Below, one piece after another: positions 43,631 through 52,996 of a stretch of DNA of 53,705 nucleotides. The DNA comes from Methanobacteriota archaeon (GTDB lineage: Archaea; Halobacteriota; Methanomicrobia; Methanomicrobiales; Methanomicrobiaceae). A program made the position numbers and the translations under genes. The stretch's first letter is position 1, and each line of letters begins with the position of its first letter. The stretch is taken from the NCBI GenBank assembly GCA_016841485.1, contig JAENZA010000008.1, forward strand, positions 1-53,705. The letters run 5' to 3'. A model generated the notes under the pieces. It saw only the letters and a program-made list of their open reading frames with translations, was not told the DNA's origin and made no database searches.

Positions 43631-43715
43631 GCCGGGATAGTCTAGTCCGGGAAGGCGGTGGCCTTGAAAGCCACTGGTGCTTGGCACCTCAGGAGTTCAA
43701 ATCTCCTTCCCGGCG
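43631..43715 (+). tRNA. tRNA-Ser (anticodon TGA)
   Basis: Class II cloverleaf: acceptor GCCGGGA/TCCCGGC, anticodon stem GTGGC/GCCAC around CTTGAAA, a long variable arm (TGGTGCTTGGCACC), and T-arm AGGAG-TTCAAAT-CTCCT. Discriminator G; no encoded CCA. A TATA-like CTTTTTTAA lies about 30 bases upstream. Confidence 0.95.
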
Positions 43716-43729
43716 TCAAATTCAATTTT

Positions 43730-43756
43730 CCCCGCTCTCATCCATAAAGGGCGGGG
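43730..43756 (+). terminator. Hairpin between tRNA-Ser and hypC
   Basis: CCCCGC ... GCGGGG arms (43730-43735, 43751-43756), extended by two further pairs across a mismatch. It lies 14 bases before hypC and just after ATTTTC. It may end the tRNA transcript or shape the hypC leader. Confidence 0.35.
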
Positions 43757-43769
43757 AGGGACCTGAACT

Positions 43770-43994
43770 ATGTGCATCGCAGTACCGGCAGAAGTGCTCG
43801 AAATCAAGGAAGGCAACATCGGGGTGGTCGATTACGGAGATCTCCGGCAGGAGGTTCGCCTGGATCTCGTCGATGTTGAGGTTGGAGAATTCGTCCTTGT
43901 TCACGTGGGGTTTGCCATCCAGAAACTCTCTCGTGAAGAAGCCCTCGAAACGAGAAAGATCTTCGCTGAAGTCTATGCGGCTATGGAGGAATAA
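43770..43994 (+). CDS. hypC: Hydrogenase maturation chaperone HypC
   Basis: 74 residues, starting MCIAVPAEVLEI with the essential Cys2. It carries the Fe(CN)2CO unit with HypD toward the large subunit of NiFe hydrogenases. Its TAA overlaps the hypA ATG by one base. Coenzyme F420-reducing and other NiFe hydrogenases of methanogens need it. Confidence 0.97.
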   Translation: MCIAVPAEVLEIKEGNIGVVDYGDLRQEVRLDLVDVEVGEFVLVHVGFAIQKLSREEALETRKIFAEVYAAMEE

Positions 43995-44335
43995 TGCACG
44001 AGTATACTGTTGCATATGATATCTATGCGACGGCAAAGCGTGCTGCGGCTGATAACGGTGCCACCCTGGTAAAGGTCGTCCATGTCGACGTGGGGGAGAT
44101 CAGCATGATCAACCCCGAACAGGTCGAATTTCTTTTTGGAGCCCTCTGTGAAGAGGACCCGTTGTTCAAAGGGGCGAAACTTGCCGCAAAAACCGTTCCC
44201 GTCCGCTCGAAGTGCAGGTGCGGGTATACCGGCTCTGAAAAGTATGTCTGTCCGCAGTGCGGCAATATGCCGGAGATTGTCGAGGGGCGCGAAATACTTG
44301 TGACCAATATTGAAATCGAAGTTGATGACGAATGA
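43994..44335 (+). CDS. hypA: Hydrogenase nickel insertion protein HypA
   Basis: 113 residues. N-terminal nickel-binding MHE; zinc site from C74, C76, C86 and C89 in KCRCGYTGSEKYVCPQCG. It delivers nickel to the hydrogenase large subunit together with HypB, which is not in this window. Overlaps hypE by 4 bases (ATGA). Confidence 0.97.
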   Translation: MHEYTVAYDIYATAKRAAADNGATLVKVVHVDVGEISMINPEQVEFLFGALCEEDPLFKGAKLAAKTVPVRSKCRCGYTGSEKYVCPQCGNMPEIVEGREILVTNIEIEVDDE

Positions 44336-45330
44336 AAGTCAATATGATGCACGGCGCAGGGGGCGCCGTCTTTTCCGAACTTCTTGGGGCGACGCTGACA
44401 CGGTATACGAACAATAACGCAGGCGGCATCGGTCTGGAATCGCTCGATGACGGCGCCGTCATTCCGATAGGAAACGAGCAGATCGTATTCACCACCGATT
44501 CCCATGTGGTAAAGCCGCTCTTCTTCCCCGGTGGGGATATCGGGCGCATTGCGGTATGCGGGACCGTCAATGACCTTGCGATGATGGGGGCACGGCCGAT
44601 TGCCCTCTCCTGTGGTATGCTTATTGAAGAGGGCTTTGACATTCCTGTCCTGGAACGTATCGTTGCATCGATGGATGCGGCTCTTAGCGAGAGTGGCGCT
44701 GCCCTCGTGACGGGTGACACCAAGGTCCTTGAGCACGGGTCGCTGGACGGGATTGCAATCAACACCTCCGGCATCGGGGTTACGGAACGGCCGGTCCGCG
44801 ACAACGGTCTTGTGCCGGGAGATGTCATCATCGCAAGCGGCACGCTGGGGGATCATGGCCTTGCCATTATGGCATTTAGGGAGGGATTTGATCTCGGTGA
44901 CCAGATCGTCTCAGATGTGGCGCCAATGTGGCATCTTGTCGAGGCGGCAATGGGGGCCGGAACCATTCATGCCATGAAGGATCCGACGAGGGGAGGATTT
45001 TCGAATGCCATCAACGAGATGGCCGAAAAATCCTCTGTCCAGGTGCGAATCGAAGAAGAAGCCCTCCCCATTCGTCGGAATGTCCGGAGCGCATCCGAAC
45101 TTCTCGGTATCAACCCGTTGGATGTAGCCAACGAAGGCAAGGTCATCATGGGGGTGCCAAAAGACGAGGCGGATGCAGTTCTTTCGGCAATCCGGACGAC
45201 GAAGTACGGGAAGGATGCGGCAATCATCGGCTACGTCGTCGAAGGCAGCTCTGTTATCATGGAAACGGCCATCGGGGGCGAACGGTTCATCGAGGCACCG
45301 GTAGGGGACCCGGTCCCGCGTGTGTGCTGA
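44332..45330 (+). CDS. hypE: Hydrogenase maturation protein HypE
   Basis: 332 residues of the AIR-synthase fold: MMHGAGGAVFSELLG, FTTDSHVVKPLFFPGGDIGR, KDPTRGGFSNAINEMA. It ends in the functional tail PRVC, whose terminal Cys carries the thiocarbamate that is dehydrated to the cyanide ligand. HypF and HypD are not in the window. Last gene of hypCAE. Confidence 0.97.
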   Translation: MKVNMMHGAGGAVFSELLGATLTRYTNNNAGGIGLESLDDGAVIPIGNEQIVFTTDSHVVKPLFFPGGDIGRIAVCGTVNDLAMMGARPIALSCGMLIEEGFDIPVLERIVASMDAALSESGAALVTGDTKVLEHGSLDGIAINTSGIGVTERPVRDNGLVPGDVIIASGTLGDHGLAIMAFREGFDLGDQIVSDVAPMWHLVEAAMGAGTIHAMKDPTRGGFSNAINEMAEKSSVQVRIEEEALPIRRNVRSASELLGINPLDVANEGKVIMGVPKDEADAVLSAIRTTKYGKDAAIIGYVVEGSSVIMETAIGGERFIEAPVGDPVPRVC

Positions 45331-45406
45331 CACCCCTCATATATACTATCACAAAAATTTTTATTGACCCATACCGTATGTTATGGGTATTCCCGCTGGT
45401 GAAAAA

Positions 45407-45853
45407 ATGACAATTCTTCCGGAAATCTCCTACAGGCGTGTTTCGTCATGGGACACCGGGGAAATTCTTGCTCTCTACCGTGCCGGCGGCTGGTGGGATG
45501 AGGATGCCGATACCGCCCTTATTCCTGATCTCATCCGCGGCAGTTATGCCTTTGTCGTTGCCGTTGACAAAAAGACCCTGTCTGCCGTCGGCATGGGAAG
45601 AGTGCTCTCCGACGGGATATCGGACGCCTACATCCAGGATGTCGTTGTGCTTCCCGGCTACCGGGGGTTAGGGATAGGAAAGGGGATTATCCGTTCGCTG
45701 ATTGGCATCTGCCTTGCAGCGGAGATCGGGTGGATTGCGCTCATCGCTGAACCCGGGACCGAAGCCTTCTATCATCCACTCGGATTTTCCAGGATGGAGG
45801 AGTACGCTCCGATGAAACTCGATGTGGAGAAAACAAATGCTCAGTCTCAGTGA
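45407..45853 (+). CDS. GNAT-family N-acetyltransferase
   Basis: 148 residues from the ATG at 45407, which has GGTGA 8 bases upstream; an in-frame ATG at 45383 lies too close to the TATA-like TTTTTATT at 45357. Acetyl-CoA binding motif DVVVLPGYRGLGIGKGIIRSLI, and a C-terminal AEPGTEAFYHPLGFSRMEE. Substrate unknown. Its end overlaps the DUF2156 gene by 17 bases, so the two are coupled. Confidence 0.82.
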   Translation: MTILPEISYRRVSSWDTGEILALYRAGGWWDEDADTALIPDLIRGSYAFVVAVDKKTLSAVGMGRVLSDGISDAYIQDVVVLPGYRGLGIGKGIIRSLIGICLAAEIGWIALIAEPGTEAFYHPLGFSRMEEYAPMKLDVEKTNAQSQ

Positions 45854-46751
45854 TTTTCAGCCGGTGACCCTCGACGCGAGGGACCGGATAAAAGACCATT
45901 TTCAACGGTTCCCTCAGCTACATAGCGAGAATAACAGTACCACCCTTATTGCATGGAAGAGCTATTCGGATTACTCCTGTGTGTTCATAGAAGACAATCT
46001 GATAATCTCTGCTGATATCGAAGGGGTACGGCTTTTCCATGCCCCGGTGGGTCCCCGCGACCCGGCCCTTCTTGCGGCTGTGCTGCGGCTTGCACGGGAT
46101 ACCGGTGGGGAGCGGCCGTTCTATATCTTTGACCGGGCCAGCCGTGACTGGTTTGCACACCTTTATCCCGACATACCCCTTCGTGCGGAACGGGATTTCT
46201 TTGATTATGTCTATCTGACCGATGATCTCGCCGACCTGCCGGGAAAACGGTATCTCCGCATACGCCGTCACATCAACAAATTCAATAAGAACTGCGACTA
46301 CCACACCGTGCAAATCGGCCCGGAAAACATGCAGAAGGTCCGTGATTTCCTGGACCAGTGGTGCGAATGGAAACACTGCGAGGAGAGCGAGGTCCTGGCG
46401 CACGAGAAAAATGCCATCCTGTTCTGCATCGAGCATTTCACCGAACTCGGCCTTGAAGGAATCCTTGTGATCGTCGATGATGCCATATCCGCACTCTCGA
46501 TCTTTGATCGGCTGAGTGACGACGTGGCGCTCGTTCATTTTGAAAAGGGCCTTCCCGACTGCGAGGGGAATTATAAGGTCATCAATATGGAGACGGCACG
46601 CTATCTTAGGGAGAAGTACCAGAATACCTTCATCAACCGTGAGTCGGACGTCGGGCTTCCCGGCCTGCGAGAGGCAAAACTTCGCTATTATCCTCACCAT
46701 TTTGCCGAGGTCTGGTCGGTCGCCCGTTCGGACATTCCGGCCGACCTCTAA
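45837..46751 (+). CDS. DUF2156 domain protein (lysyl-phosphatidylglycerol synthase C-terminal-like)
   Basis: 304 residues from the ATG at 45837, with GGAG 8 bases upstream. It matches the soluble GNAT-like DUF2156 domain: DYVYLTDDLADLPGKRYLRI, RRHINKFNK, and EGNYKVINMETARYLREKY near the end. In bacteria this domain sits on MprF and transfers aminoacyl groups; archaeal stand-alone members have no proven role. Coupled to the GNAT gene upstream. Confidence 0.8.
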   Translation: MLSLSDFQPVTLDARDRIKDHFQRFPQLHSENNSTTLIAWKSYSDYSCVFIEDNLIISADIEGVRLFHAPVGPRDPALLAAVLRLARDTGGERPFYIFDRASRDWFAHLYPDIPLRAERDFFDYVYLTDDLADLPGKRYLRIRRHINKFNKNCDYHTVQIGPENMQKVRDFLDQWCEWKHCEESEVLAHEKNAILFCIEHFTELGLEGILVIVDDAISALSIFDRLSDDVALVHFEKGLPDCEGNYKVINMETARYLREKYQNTFINRESDVGLPGLREAKLRYYPHHFAEVWSVARSDIPADL

Positions 46752-46797
46752 ACCGGGTATCGGAATCTTTTCCATCTTTTAGGCGCAAGGTTGTGGT

Positions 46798-48072
46798 ATG
46801 CCAGCATCTCCCGATCTGATCATCAGAAATGCCCTCATTCCCGGCGGCCGCATCGTCGATATCGTCATTCGTGAGGGACGGGTGGTGCATGTCGGGGCAG
46901 GCGGGACGGGCGCCGAACAGACCATCGATGCACACGGAAATCTCACGCTTCCGGGTGCCATCGATATGCACGTCCATATGCGTGGGGGCGCACACCAGTC
47001 CTATAAGGAGACCTGGTCGACCGGGACGATGAGTGCGGTTGCCGGCGGGGTCACCATGGTGGTTGACCAGCCGAACACCCTCCCCACCCTCACTGGCAGG
47101 ACGACCTTTTGTGAGCGGGTTGCCGAGGCACGGGAAGGTGCGTACTGCCGGTTCGGGATAAATGGCGCCGTCACACCCGATGCCGACCTCGCGGGTCTCT
47201 GGGAGGAGGGCGCTCTTGCCTTCGGGGAGACCTTTGCCGCCGCCTCAAGCTATGGGGAGGCGATAGGAGAGGACGACCTGAAGAGGTGCCTTGGCATCCT
47301 GCGTCGGCTGGATGCACTGATAACCATCCACTGCGAAGAAGTGCTGGATGGAAGGGACGTGGACCTCGCCCTGCACAGTCAACTTCGTTCCGGTGCTGGT
47401 GAGGCAGAAGCGGTAAGGAAACTATGCACCCTGCTGTCGTCGGGACAGCGTTCTCATTTCTGCCATCTCTCGTCGGATGCATCAGTACGGGCGGCGTGCA
47501 CCTCCTATGAAGTCATGCCGCATCATCTCCTGTTGTCGCAGGAGATGTTTGCGATTGACGACGCCCACGAAAAGGTGAACCCCCCGCTTCGCACAGAAAA
47601 AGAGCGCAAAGCTCTCTGGAATGTATGGGAGAAGATCCCCGTAATCGCATCGGATCACGCCCCCCATTCCGATGCCGAAAAATCCGGGCCCTTTGAAACG
47701 GCGCCGGCGGGGCTGCCGGGTGTCGAGACGATGGTCCCTCTTCTTCTGTCATTGGTGTATGAGGGAAAATGCACTCTTACGTCCGTACTGCAAAAAACCG
47801 TCACGCGCCCCTCCGGGCTTCTCCGGATTATACCGCCCGGTTTTACTCCCGGTGCTTCTGCCGATTTTGCCATTTATCCCGGGGAACCCGAAAAAATTTC
47901 GGCCGAACGCCTCCACAGCCGGGCGGAATGGACGCCGTATGAGGGTATGGACGGGGTATTTCCCGTGGTGGTCACCTGCAATGGCAGGGTGGTATACGAC
48001 GGGGGTCAGTTCACGTTTGGTGCAGGGGAATGGGTCAGGGGACAAGGATATAAGAAGAATCATGAGAAATAA
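46798..48072 (+). CDS. pyrC: Dihydroorotase
   Basis: 424 residues, amidohydrolase. Metal motif DMHVHMRGG (H58, H60), GVTMVVDQPNTLPT, and late DHAPHSDAEK and PGVETMVPLLLSLV, typical for type I dihydroorotase. It cyclises carbamoyl aspartate in pyrimidine synthesis, downstream of CarAB. Probably monocistronic. Confidence 0.93.
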   Translation: MPASPDLIIRNALIPGGRIVDIVIREGRVVHVGAGGTGAEQTIDAHGNLTLPGAIDMHVHMRGGAHQSYKETWSTGTMSAVAGGVTMVVDQPNTLPTLTGRTTFCERVAEAREGAYCRFGINGAVTPDADLAGLWEEGALAFGETFAAASSYGEAIGEDDLKRCLGILRRLDALITIHCEEVLDGRDVDLALHSQLRSGAGEAEAVRKLCTLLSSGQRSHFCHLSSDASVRAACTSYEVMPHHLLLSQEMFAIDDAHEKVNPPLRTEKERKALWNVWEKIPVIASDHAPHSDAEKSGPFETAPAGLPGVETMVPLLLSLVYEGKCTLTSVLQKTVTRPSGLLRIIPPGFTPGASADFAIYPGEPEKISAERLHSRAEWTPYEGMDGVFPVVVTCNGRVVYDGGQFTFGAGEWVRGQGYKKNHEK

Positions 48073-48144
48073 GTAATGCCGATATAGCGCTTTTATAGGT
48101 CCCCGGGTGATCGATTGGCAGAGCCTGGAAGTGATCCATGGGAC

Positions 48145-48180
48145 AACCCAATTGCGCGACAGGCCGCCCGGCAATGGGTT
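48145..48180 (+). other. Stem-loop between pyrC and the DUF167 gene
   Basis: AACCCAATTG and CAATGGGTT can pair with one bulge around a 17-base GC-rich loop. A TATA-like TTTTATAG at about 48090 could start a transcript near 48115 that carries this structure in a leader of about 140 bases before 48254. Leader structure or small RNA; weak. Confidence 0.3.
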
Positions 48181-48253
48181 AAGCAGGTGACGGACGGCGC
48201 ATGCCACGAATGATCTGTGCTGTTAATGCCGGGCTACATAACCTTCTCTTACC

Positions 48254-48568
48254 ATGGGATCAGTTGATGATGCAATAACCGCCGAGGAAGACGCGGTTGT
48301 TCTTACTCTTGACGTTTCAGCGGGGAGCAAAAAAGAACGCTTTCCTGCGGGATTCAATGAATGGCGCAGTGCCGTTTTGATTCAGATCAAAGCTCCCGCT
48401 ATCGAAGGGAGGGCGAACAAGGCAATAGTCGCACTCATTGCATCGGAAACCGGGCTGAAAAAAAGTAATATTATGATCCTCTCCGGTGCCACCTCCACGA
48501 TTAAGCGGGTACGCATCCGGGGATGTACACCGGAAAGTATGGCGGCATTTCTTGCCAAGCGTCTCTGA
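48254..48568 (+). CDS. DUF167/UPF0235 (YggU) family protein
   Basis: 104 residues: VVLTLDVSAGSKKERFPAGFNEW, IQIKAPAIEGRANKAIVALIA, and SGATSTIKRVRIRG are the diagnostic stretches. Small cytosolic protein, widely conserved, without an established activity. It stands alone 181 bp after pyrC. Confidence 0.88.
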   Translation: MGSVDDAITAEEDAVVLTLDVSAGSKKERFPAGFNEWRSAVLIQIKAPAIEGRANKAIVALIASETGLKKSNIMILSGATSTIKRVRIRGCTPESMAAFLAKRL

Positions 48569-48650
48569 TTACCGGGGCCTGACCTGTCGCATAATTCTAC
48601 TCAATTTCCCGAAAATACGCCTGTGTATTCATATCCGGGATTTCCATCTG

Positions 48651-48658
48651 TTTATATA
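48651..48658 (+). promoter_or_regulatory. TATA box of dnaG
   Basis: TTTATATA about 90 bases before the dnaG ATG. This gives a leader near 65 bases, with GGAGG at 48736-48740 as ribosome binding site. Confidence 0.5.
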
Positions 48659-48748
48659 CTAGAAATTCAACAATCTCATTGCCTATGTACGGTTTAACCC
48701 GATTATTCCACGGCATAGCACCAATGTACTCATCCGGAGGATTATTTC

Positions 48749-49951
48749 ATGCATTTACAGGATACAACAAAGTATCTCATTCACCTGAAAATCGACATAG
48801 AGGGGGTGGTGGAGAAGTCCGATGTAATCGGCGCGATATTCGGACAGACGGAAGGTCTGCTCGGTGATGAGCTGGACCTGCGGGACCTGCAGAGGACCAG
48901 CAGAATCGGCCGCATCGATGTCCAGATAGCGGCGCGAAAGGGCATCACGAAAGGGGACATTCACATCGCATCATCCCTCGACAAGGCGGAAACGGCAATT
49001 CTTGCCGCCTCGCTTGAAACGATCGAACGTGTCGGGCCGTGTACTGCCGTCTTCGTTGCCGAACGAATTGAGGACATCAGGGTAACCAAGAGACAGAACA
49101 TCCTGGAACGGGCAAAAGAACTGCTCATCGAGTCCTTTGATGAAGGGTCAATCGACACGGCCGACATTCTTGATGCAGTACGGGAATGTTCGCGTATCGA
49201 AAAGGTCGTAGAAATCGGAGAAGAACGACTGCCGGCAGGACCCAATGTGGTGGAATCGGACGCGATAATCGTTGTCGAAGGGAGGGCGGATGTCATCAAC
49301 CTTCTCCGGTACGGCATAAAAAATGCCGTCGCGGTGGAAGGGACCCACATACCCCCGACGATCATCGAGCTCTGCAAGAGAAAGACGGCAACGGCGTTTT
49401 TTGACGGGGACCGTGGCGGAGACCTCATTCTTCAGGAACTTGTCCAGGTGACCGATGTCGACTATGTTGCCATCGCTCCCCGGGGGCTCTCGGTTGAGGA
49501 TATGTCCCGCAAGGAGATCATCAAACCGCTGAGAAACAAGGTGCCCATTGAATTCATTCTCGATGCGAAGGGTTCGATTAACGAAGAAGTCTACCACCAG
49601 CGCATGAACGCGTCCCAAGAGGCGGCGCGGAGAACCGCGGTTGAGAGGGCGGGAACGGCCCGTGAGGACAGACCCGGGACGATTGGCTGGCATATGGCGC
49701 AGGTTCGCGGACAGCACACCGTGCGGTTCCTTGACGCCGAGTGCGCCCAGATCGATGAAGCCGATGCGGACCTTGCAGAGGATACCATGAAATCGCTCAA
49801 TGCGGAGATATGTGGGTGTATCATCGATCGTCCGGTGGACCAGAAGTTTCTTGACCTGGCGCTTGCCGAACAGATCACCTACATTGCCGCCCCTGAATTT
49901 ATCAACATCGTAAAAAAGCCCGTATCAATCAGCCTGGTAAAATTCGGCTGA
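48749..49951 (+). CDS. dnaG: Archaeal DnaG-like primase
   Basis: 400 residues. An archaeal-specific N-terminal part is followed by a TOPRIM domain ([17 protein letters not shown] with Glu177; FFDGDRGGD with Asp219 and Asp221) and a C-terminal domain. The bacterial zinc-binding domain is absent, as always in archaea. Archaeal DnaG associates with the exosome as a poly(A)-binding subunit and can also prime; both roles come from studied homologues. Its own promoter and ribosome site are visible. Confidence 0.95.
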   Translation: MHLQDTTKYLIHLKIDIEGVVEKSDVIGAIFGQTEGLLGDELDLRDLQRTSRIGRIDVQIAARKGITKGDIHIASSLDKAETAILAASLETIERVGPCTAVFVAERIEDIRVTKRQNILERAKELLIESFDEGSIDTADILDAVRECSRIEKVVEIGEERLPAGPNVVESDAIIVVEGRADVINLLRYGIKNAVAVEGTHIPPTIIELCKRKTATAFFDGDRGGDLILQELVQVTDVDYVAIAPRGLSVEDMSRKEIIKPLRNKVPIEFILDAKGSINEEVYHQRMNASQEAARRTAVERAGTAREDRPGTIGWHMAQVRGQHTVRFLDAECAQIDEADADLAEDTMKSLNAEICGCIIDRPVDQKFLDLALAEQITYIAAPEFINIVKKPVSISLVKFG

Positions 49952-50158
49952 TCCCCATTTCTGCACTATTTCATCTCCCTTTATTTGCACACCCGACCTG
50001 GCGGCCGCGGGGTGCTGTATCTTCATGCGGTGGTCTGGGCGTTCGGGAGTAATGTTCATACCTATCTTTTTCTATTCCCGATACCGCCTCCAATAGCTTA
50101 AAAATCACTCATGAACAATAGTACTGCAGCGAAACGGTGAATACGCGGAGTGGTTGGT

Positions 50159-50443
50159 GTGCATAAAGAAGAATTAATTAAGCTTCACAAGATTATGGCC
50201 GAGATCAAGGATAGCTTTGAAGCGGCAAATCCGGATTATGATTTCTCGGATTATTATGCCCTGAAGATTGATCCGAGTCAGGTGCATAAGAGCAAGATGG
50301 AGCATAAACATGCAATTTTTGTTCTGGGCAGGGATATCGCAGAAATAATGGCGGATTCCGAACCGTCCGCGTCCAAGCGCATCTCTGCCAGAATGGACGA
50401 ACTGGCCCGCAAAACGCAGAAAGAAATAGATTATTTATCCTGA
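50159..50443 (+). CDS. UPF0058 family protein
   Basis: 94 residues from GTG at 50159, with GGAG 8-12 bases upstream; family members begin at this KEELIKLHKIM. It is small, helical and charged (YYALKIDPSQVHKSKMEHKH). Archaea-specific family of unknown function. It converges on mptN, overlapping by 13 bases. Confidence 0.85.
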   Translation: MHKEELIKLHKIMAEIKDSFEAANPDYDFSDYYALKIDPSQVHKSKMEHKHAIFVLGRDIAEIMADSEPSASKRISARMDELARKTQKEIDYLS

Positions 50444-51237
50444 TTTTTCATTTTTTCATTTTCCCGGATGAGATAGTCCGCAAGGAGTTCCGGGATGGGT
50501 GCGGTCATGCAGTGCCAGTTGGGTGTCCCGTTCACTTCCAGAACGGTATAGGAACCGTTGTGGTCAAGGAGATCGACACCGCAGTAGTCGATATTCATCG
50601 CTCGTGCAGCGGCAGATGCGATCTCCGCCATTTTTGGCGGGATTGTTTTGAGTGCGATACCGCATCCGCCCTGGTGGATGTTATGGGCAAATGAGTCGGA
50701 GGTGCGCATAATGGCACCGACGGCTGTTCCATCGATGACAAAGACCCGGTAGTCCCGGTTATTCTCAATATATTGCTGGATATAATATGGGCCTTCTTCC
50801 AGTTCACAGATGTTGGTAAACGGGAATATGCCGTTGCCGTCATAGCCGTAGAGCGGCTTGTACACTGCGGTCCCGTATTTCTCCAGAAATGCCGCCGCCT
50901 CGTCCAGCGAGGCGGTATAGATGGTATCCGGCGTGGGGACCTTCATCTGCATCATCCGGGCGGTGGTCTGGGCTTTGCTCGCACAGGCCGCGATTGCCGA
51001 GGGATTGTTGACGACCCGGTTGGAAAGAGCGAGGGCACTGATCACCTCAAACTGGACCAGGTCCTGCCGGATGCCGCAGACCCAGATGATATCCCCGGAC
51101 ATATCATGGGAAAACGGGTCGACCGCACTGAGGTCAAGCTCTTCAAAATCTGCATTTCTCTCTTCAAGCGCGGCAATGACCATGCCGGTCGAGTCGTCTC
51201 CCGGTCTATCCGTTGGTTTTCTGACAATCCGTATCAT
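50431..51237 (-). CDS. mptN: Tetrahydromethanopterin:alpha-L-glutamate ligase (RimK/ATP-grasp)
   Basis: 268 residues from the ATG at 51237, behind AAGGAG. ATP-grasp of the RimK family: VRKPTDRPGDDSTGMVI, KPLYGYDGNGIF, YYIQQYIENNRDYRVFVIDG, and GVDLLDHNGSYTVLEVNGTP. It adds glutamate to tetrahydromethanopterin to give tetrahydrosarcinapterin. MptN is favoured over CofF (F420) by context with methanopterin genes and by its start, but specificity is not certain. It lies 118 bp after tes on the same strand. Confidence 0.8.
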   Translation of the reverse strand: MIRIVRKPTDRPGDDSTGMVIAALEERNADFEELDLSAVDPFSHDMSGDIIWVCGIRQDLVQFEVISALALSNRVVNNPSAIAACASKAQTTARMMQMKVPTPDTIYTASLDEAAAFLEKYGTAVYKPLYGYDGNGIFPFTNICELEEGPYYIQQYIENNRDYRVFVIDGTAVGAIMRTSDSFAHNIHQGGCGIALKTIPPKMAEIASAAARAMNIDYCGVDLLDHNGSYTVLEVNGTPNWHCMTAPIPELLADYLIRENEKMKNQDK

Positions 51238-51354
51238 GACTGCTCTCCTTGCATCCGATAATTGTCCTGCAGACCGCAGGGTCCTGTAATGAGGTTGTAC
51301 CGGCATGAATATGTATCAACCGATACCTGCCGAAAAAAGAGAGATGGAGATGGT

Positions 51355-52854
51355 TCAGTCGATCGTGTCCGGATCGACGATTGGATCCTTCTGGACGATG
51401 GGTTGTGCGTAGTCTTTCCAGACCTTTTCACGATAGACCGGTCCGGAGTTATAGGTGCAGAACGGGATGAGTTTCCCGTTTGGTGTCGCATAGTGGATGC
51501 AGCACCGCTGGACGCGGGCGGTGTCATAGTTGTAATTGTCCATGAAATGCATGGTCCCGATAAACAGAGCGTTCCAGTGGAAGTCGCGAAGTGCGGTGAA
51601 GTCATGTTTCACCAGTGTCTGGGCGATGATCTTCCAGAAGACCGTCGTGCTGCTCATTTTATCATTCTTCAGGGAGACCCGCATGTCGTTTATCCCTTCG
51701 ATGAGCGTCTTGTATTTGTTGATCGAGCCATCATCGTGATTCAGTTTGTCGGTCATCAGGTTGATGGCGTGGAAAAATCCGTCCACATCGATCATCTCAT
51801 TGATGGGGATGAGTCCTTCGTCGGTGACAAACCCGTAGGTTGCCGCACCGCAGTGCTGGTGGGTGGTAAATCTGACCTGTGGGGCGCCGGTATAGGTCTC
51901 GACAAGATCCGAGAACGGGATGACGCACGGGACCGGATAGAAGTATTCCTTTTTGAGCACTCCATCCGTCTGGTCTTCGATGCGCTGCATCAGGTCGGGG
52001 ATGGTGACGCGTTCGCGGTCGAGATCATCCTCGCTTGCGGCGCCAGTGAAGGCGACCGGCTGGAAGTTCACACCGCGGACCACCTTGATATTGTCCGCTG
52101 CAAACCGGATGATATCTCCTACCTCATGATCATTGCGGCCGTTGATGACGGTCGGGACGAGGACGACCCCAAGGTTGACCCTGCGGCAGTTCTCCAGTGC
52201 TTTTTTGCTGATTTTTATCAGGGGATTTGTTTCGCGGGTGACGCCGTCAAAGTGCAGATAGACGGTGTTCGTTCCTGCTTTCTCCATCTCCCTGGCATAT
52301 GCGGGGTCCTGTGCGAGTTTTATGCCGTTCGTTGCGATCTGGACCTGGGCAAAGCCCATCTCTTTGGCCTTTCTGATGATCTCAAAGAGGTCGTCGCGCA
52401 TCGTCGGTTCGCCACCGGAAAACTGGACGGCCGGCACCGGCACCGGCTTCTGGTCCCGCAGAACCTGGAGCATGGCGACGATCTCGTCGAAGGTGGGCTC
52501 ATAGATGTACCCGCAGGCACGTGCATTGGCAAAGCAGAAATCACAGTCCAGGTTGCAGCGGTTGGTCAGGTCAATATTTGCAAGGAGCGTCCCCGACTTA
52601 TGGTTACTGCAGAGGCCGCAGTCGAGGGGGCATCCGTCGGCTGCTTCAAACTGCGGGTTATCGATCCCGTGCCCTATACTTTCGAAGAGATCGAATTTTT
52701 TGTACATCTCTGCATCGGACCAGTAGAGGTGCCTGAATACACCATGCTCCGGACATGTACGCTCAATAAAGATCTGCCCGTTATCTTCAAGTATATCGGC
52801 AGGCAGGACTTTACCACAGACCGGGCAGAGGCCGTTTGTTTGCTTGATCACCAT
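51355..52854 (-). CDS. tes: Tetraether lipid synthase-like radical SAM protein (MJ0619 family)
   Basis: 499 residues. N-terminal Cys sites (C10, C13, C34; C75, C79, C82) precede the radical SAM motif CNLDCDFC (C100, C104, C107) and a GGEPTMRDD loop. A C-terminal Cys pair region (VQRCCIHY, LIPFCTYNSGP) completes the pattern. The family was first linked to methylation in methanopterin synthesis; later work showed it joins archaeol chains to form tetraether (GDGT) lipids. It is divergent from the lipid gene carS across 140 bp, which supports the lipid role. The membrane would then contain tetraethers. Confidence 0.85.
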   Translation of the reverse strand: MVIKQTNGLCPVCGKVLPADILEDNGQIFIERTCPEHGVFRHLYWSDAEMYKKFDLFESIGHGIDNPQFEAADGCPLDCGLCSNHKSGTLLANIDLTNRCNLDCDFCFANARACGYIYEPTFDEIVAMLQVLRDQKPVPVPAVQFSGGEPTMRDDLFEIIRKAKEMGFAQVQIATNGIKLAQDPAYAREMEKAGTNTVYLHFDGVTRETNPLIKISKKALENCRRVNLGVVLVPTVINGRNDHEVGDIIRFAADNIKVVRGVNFQPVAFTGAASEDDLDRERVTIPDLMQRIEDQTDGVLKKEYFYPVPCVIPFSDLVETYTGAPQVRFTTHQHCGAATYGFVTDEGLIPINEMIDVDGFFHAINLMTDKLNHDDGSINKYKTLIEGINDMRVSLKNDKMSSTTVFWKIIAQTLVKHDFTALRDFHWNALFIGTMHFMDNYNYDTARVQRCCIHYATPNGKLIPFCTYNSGPVYREKVWKDYAQPIVQKDPIVDPDTID

Positions 52855-52996
52855 GGTTCATCACGTATTGAAAGAAGTCCAGTAATTATCTCTTCATTAT
52901 CTCATCAGTGTAATAAAATTATTTTTTGCTACAAATCTACTACTATCTCCATAATTCGATACCTTAATCTTTTCCTTTGGCCCTATACTCTGCATA
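52855..52996. promoter_or_regulatory. Divergent promoter region tes/carS
   Basis: AT-rich 142-bp spacer. AATAAAATTATTTTTTG (about 52912-52928) and TAATCTTTT are candidate TATA elements for the two directions. GGAGGT at 52999-53004 is the carS ribosome site. No gene inside. Confidence 0.4.
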
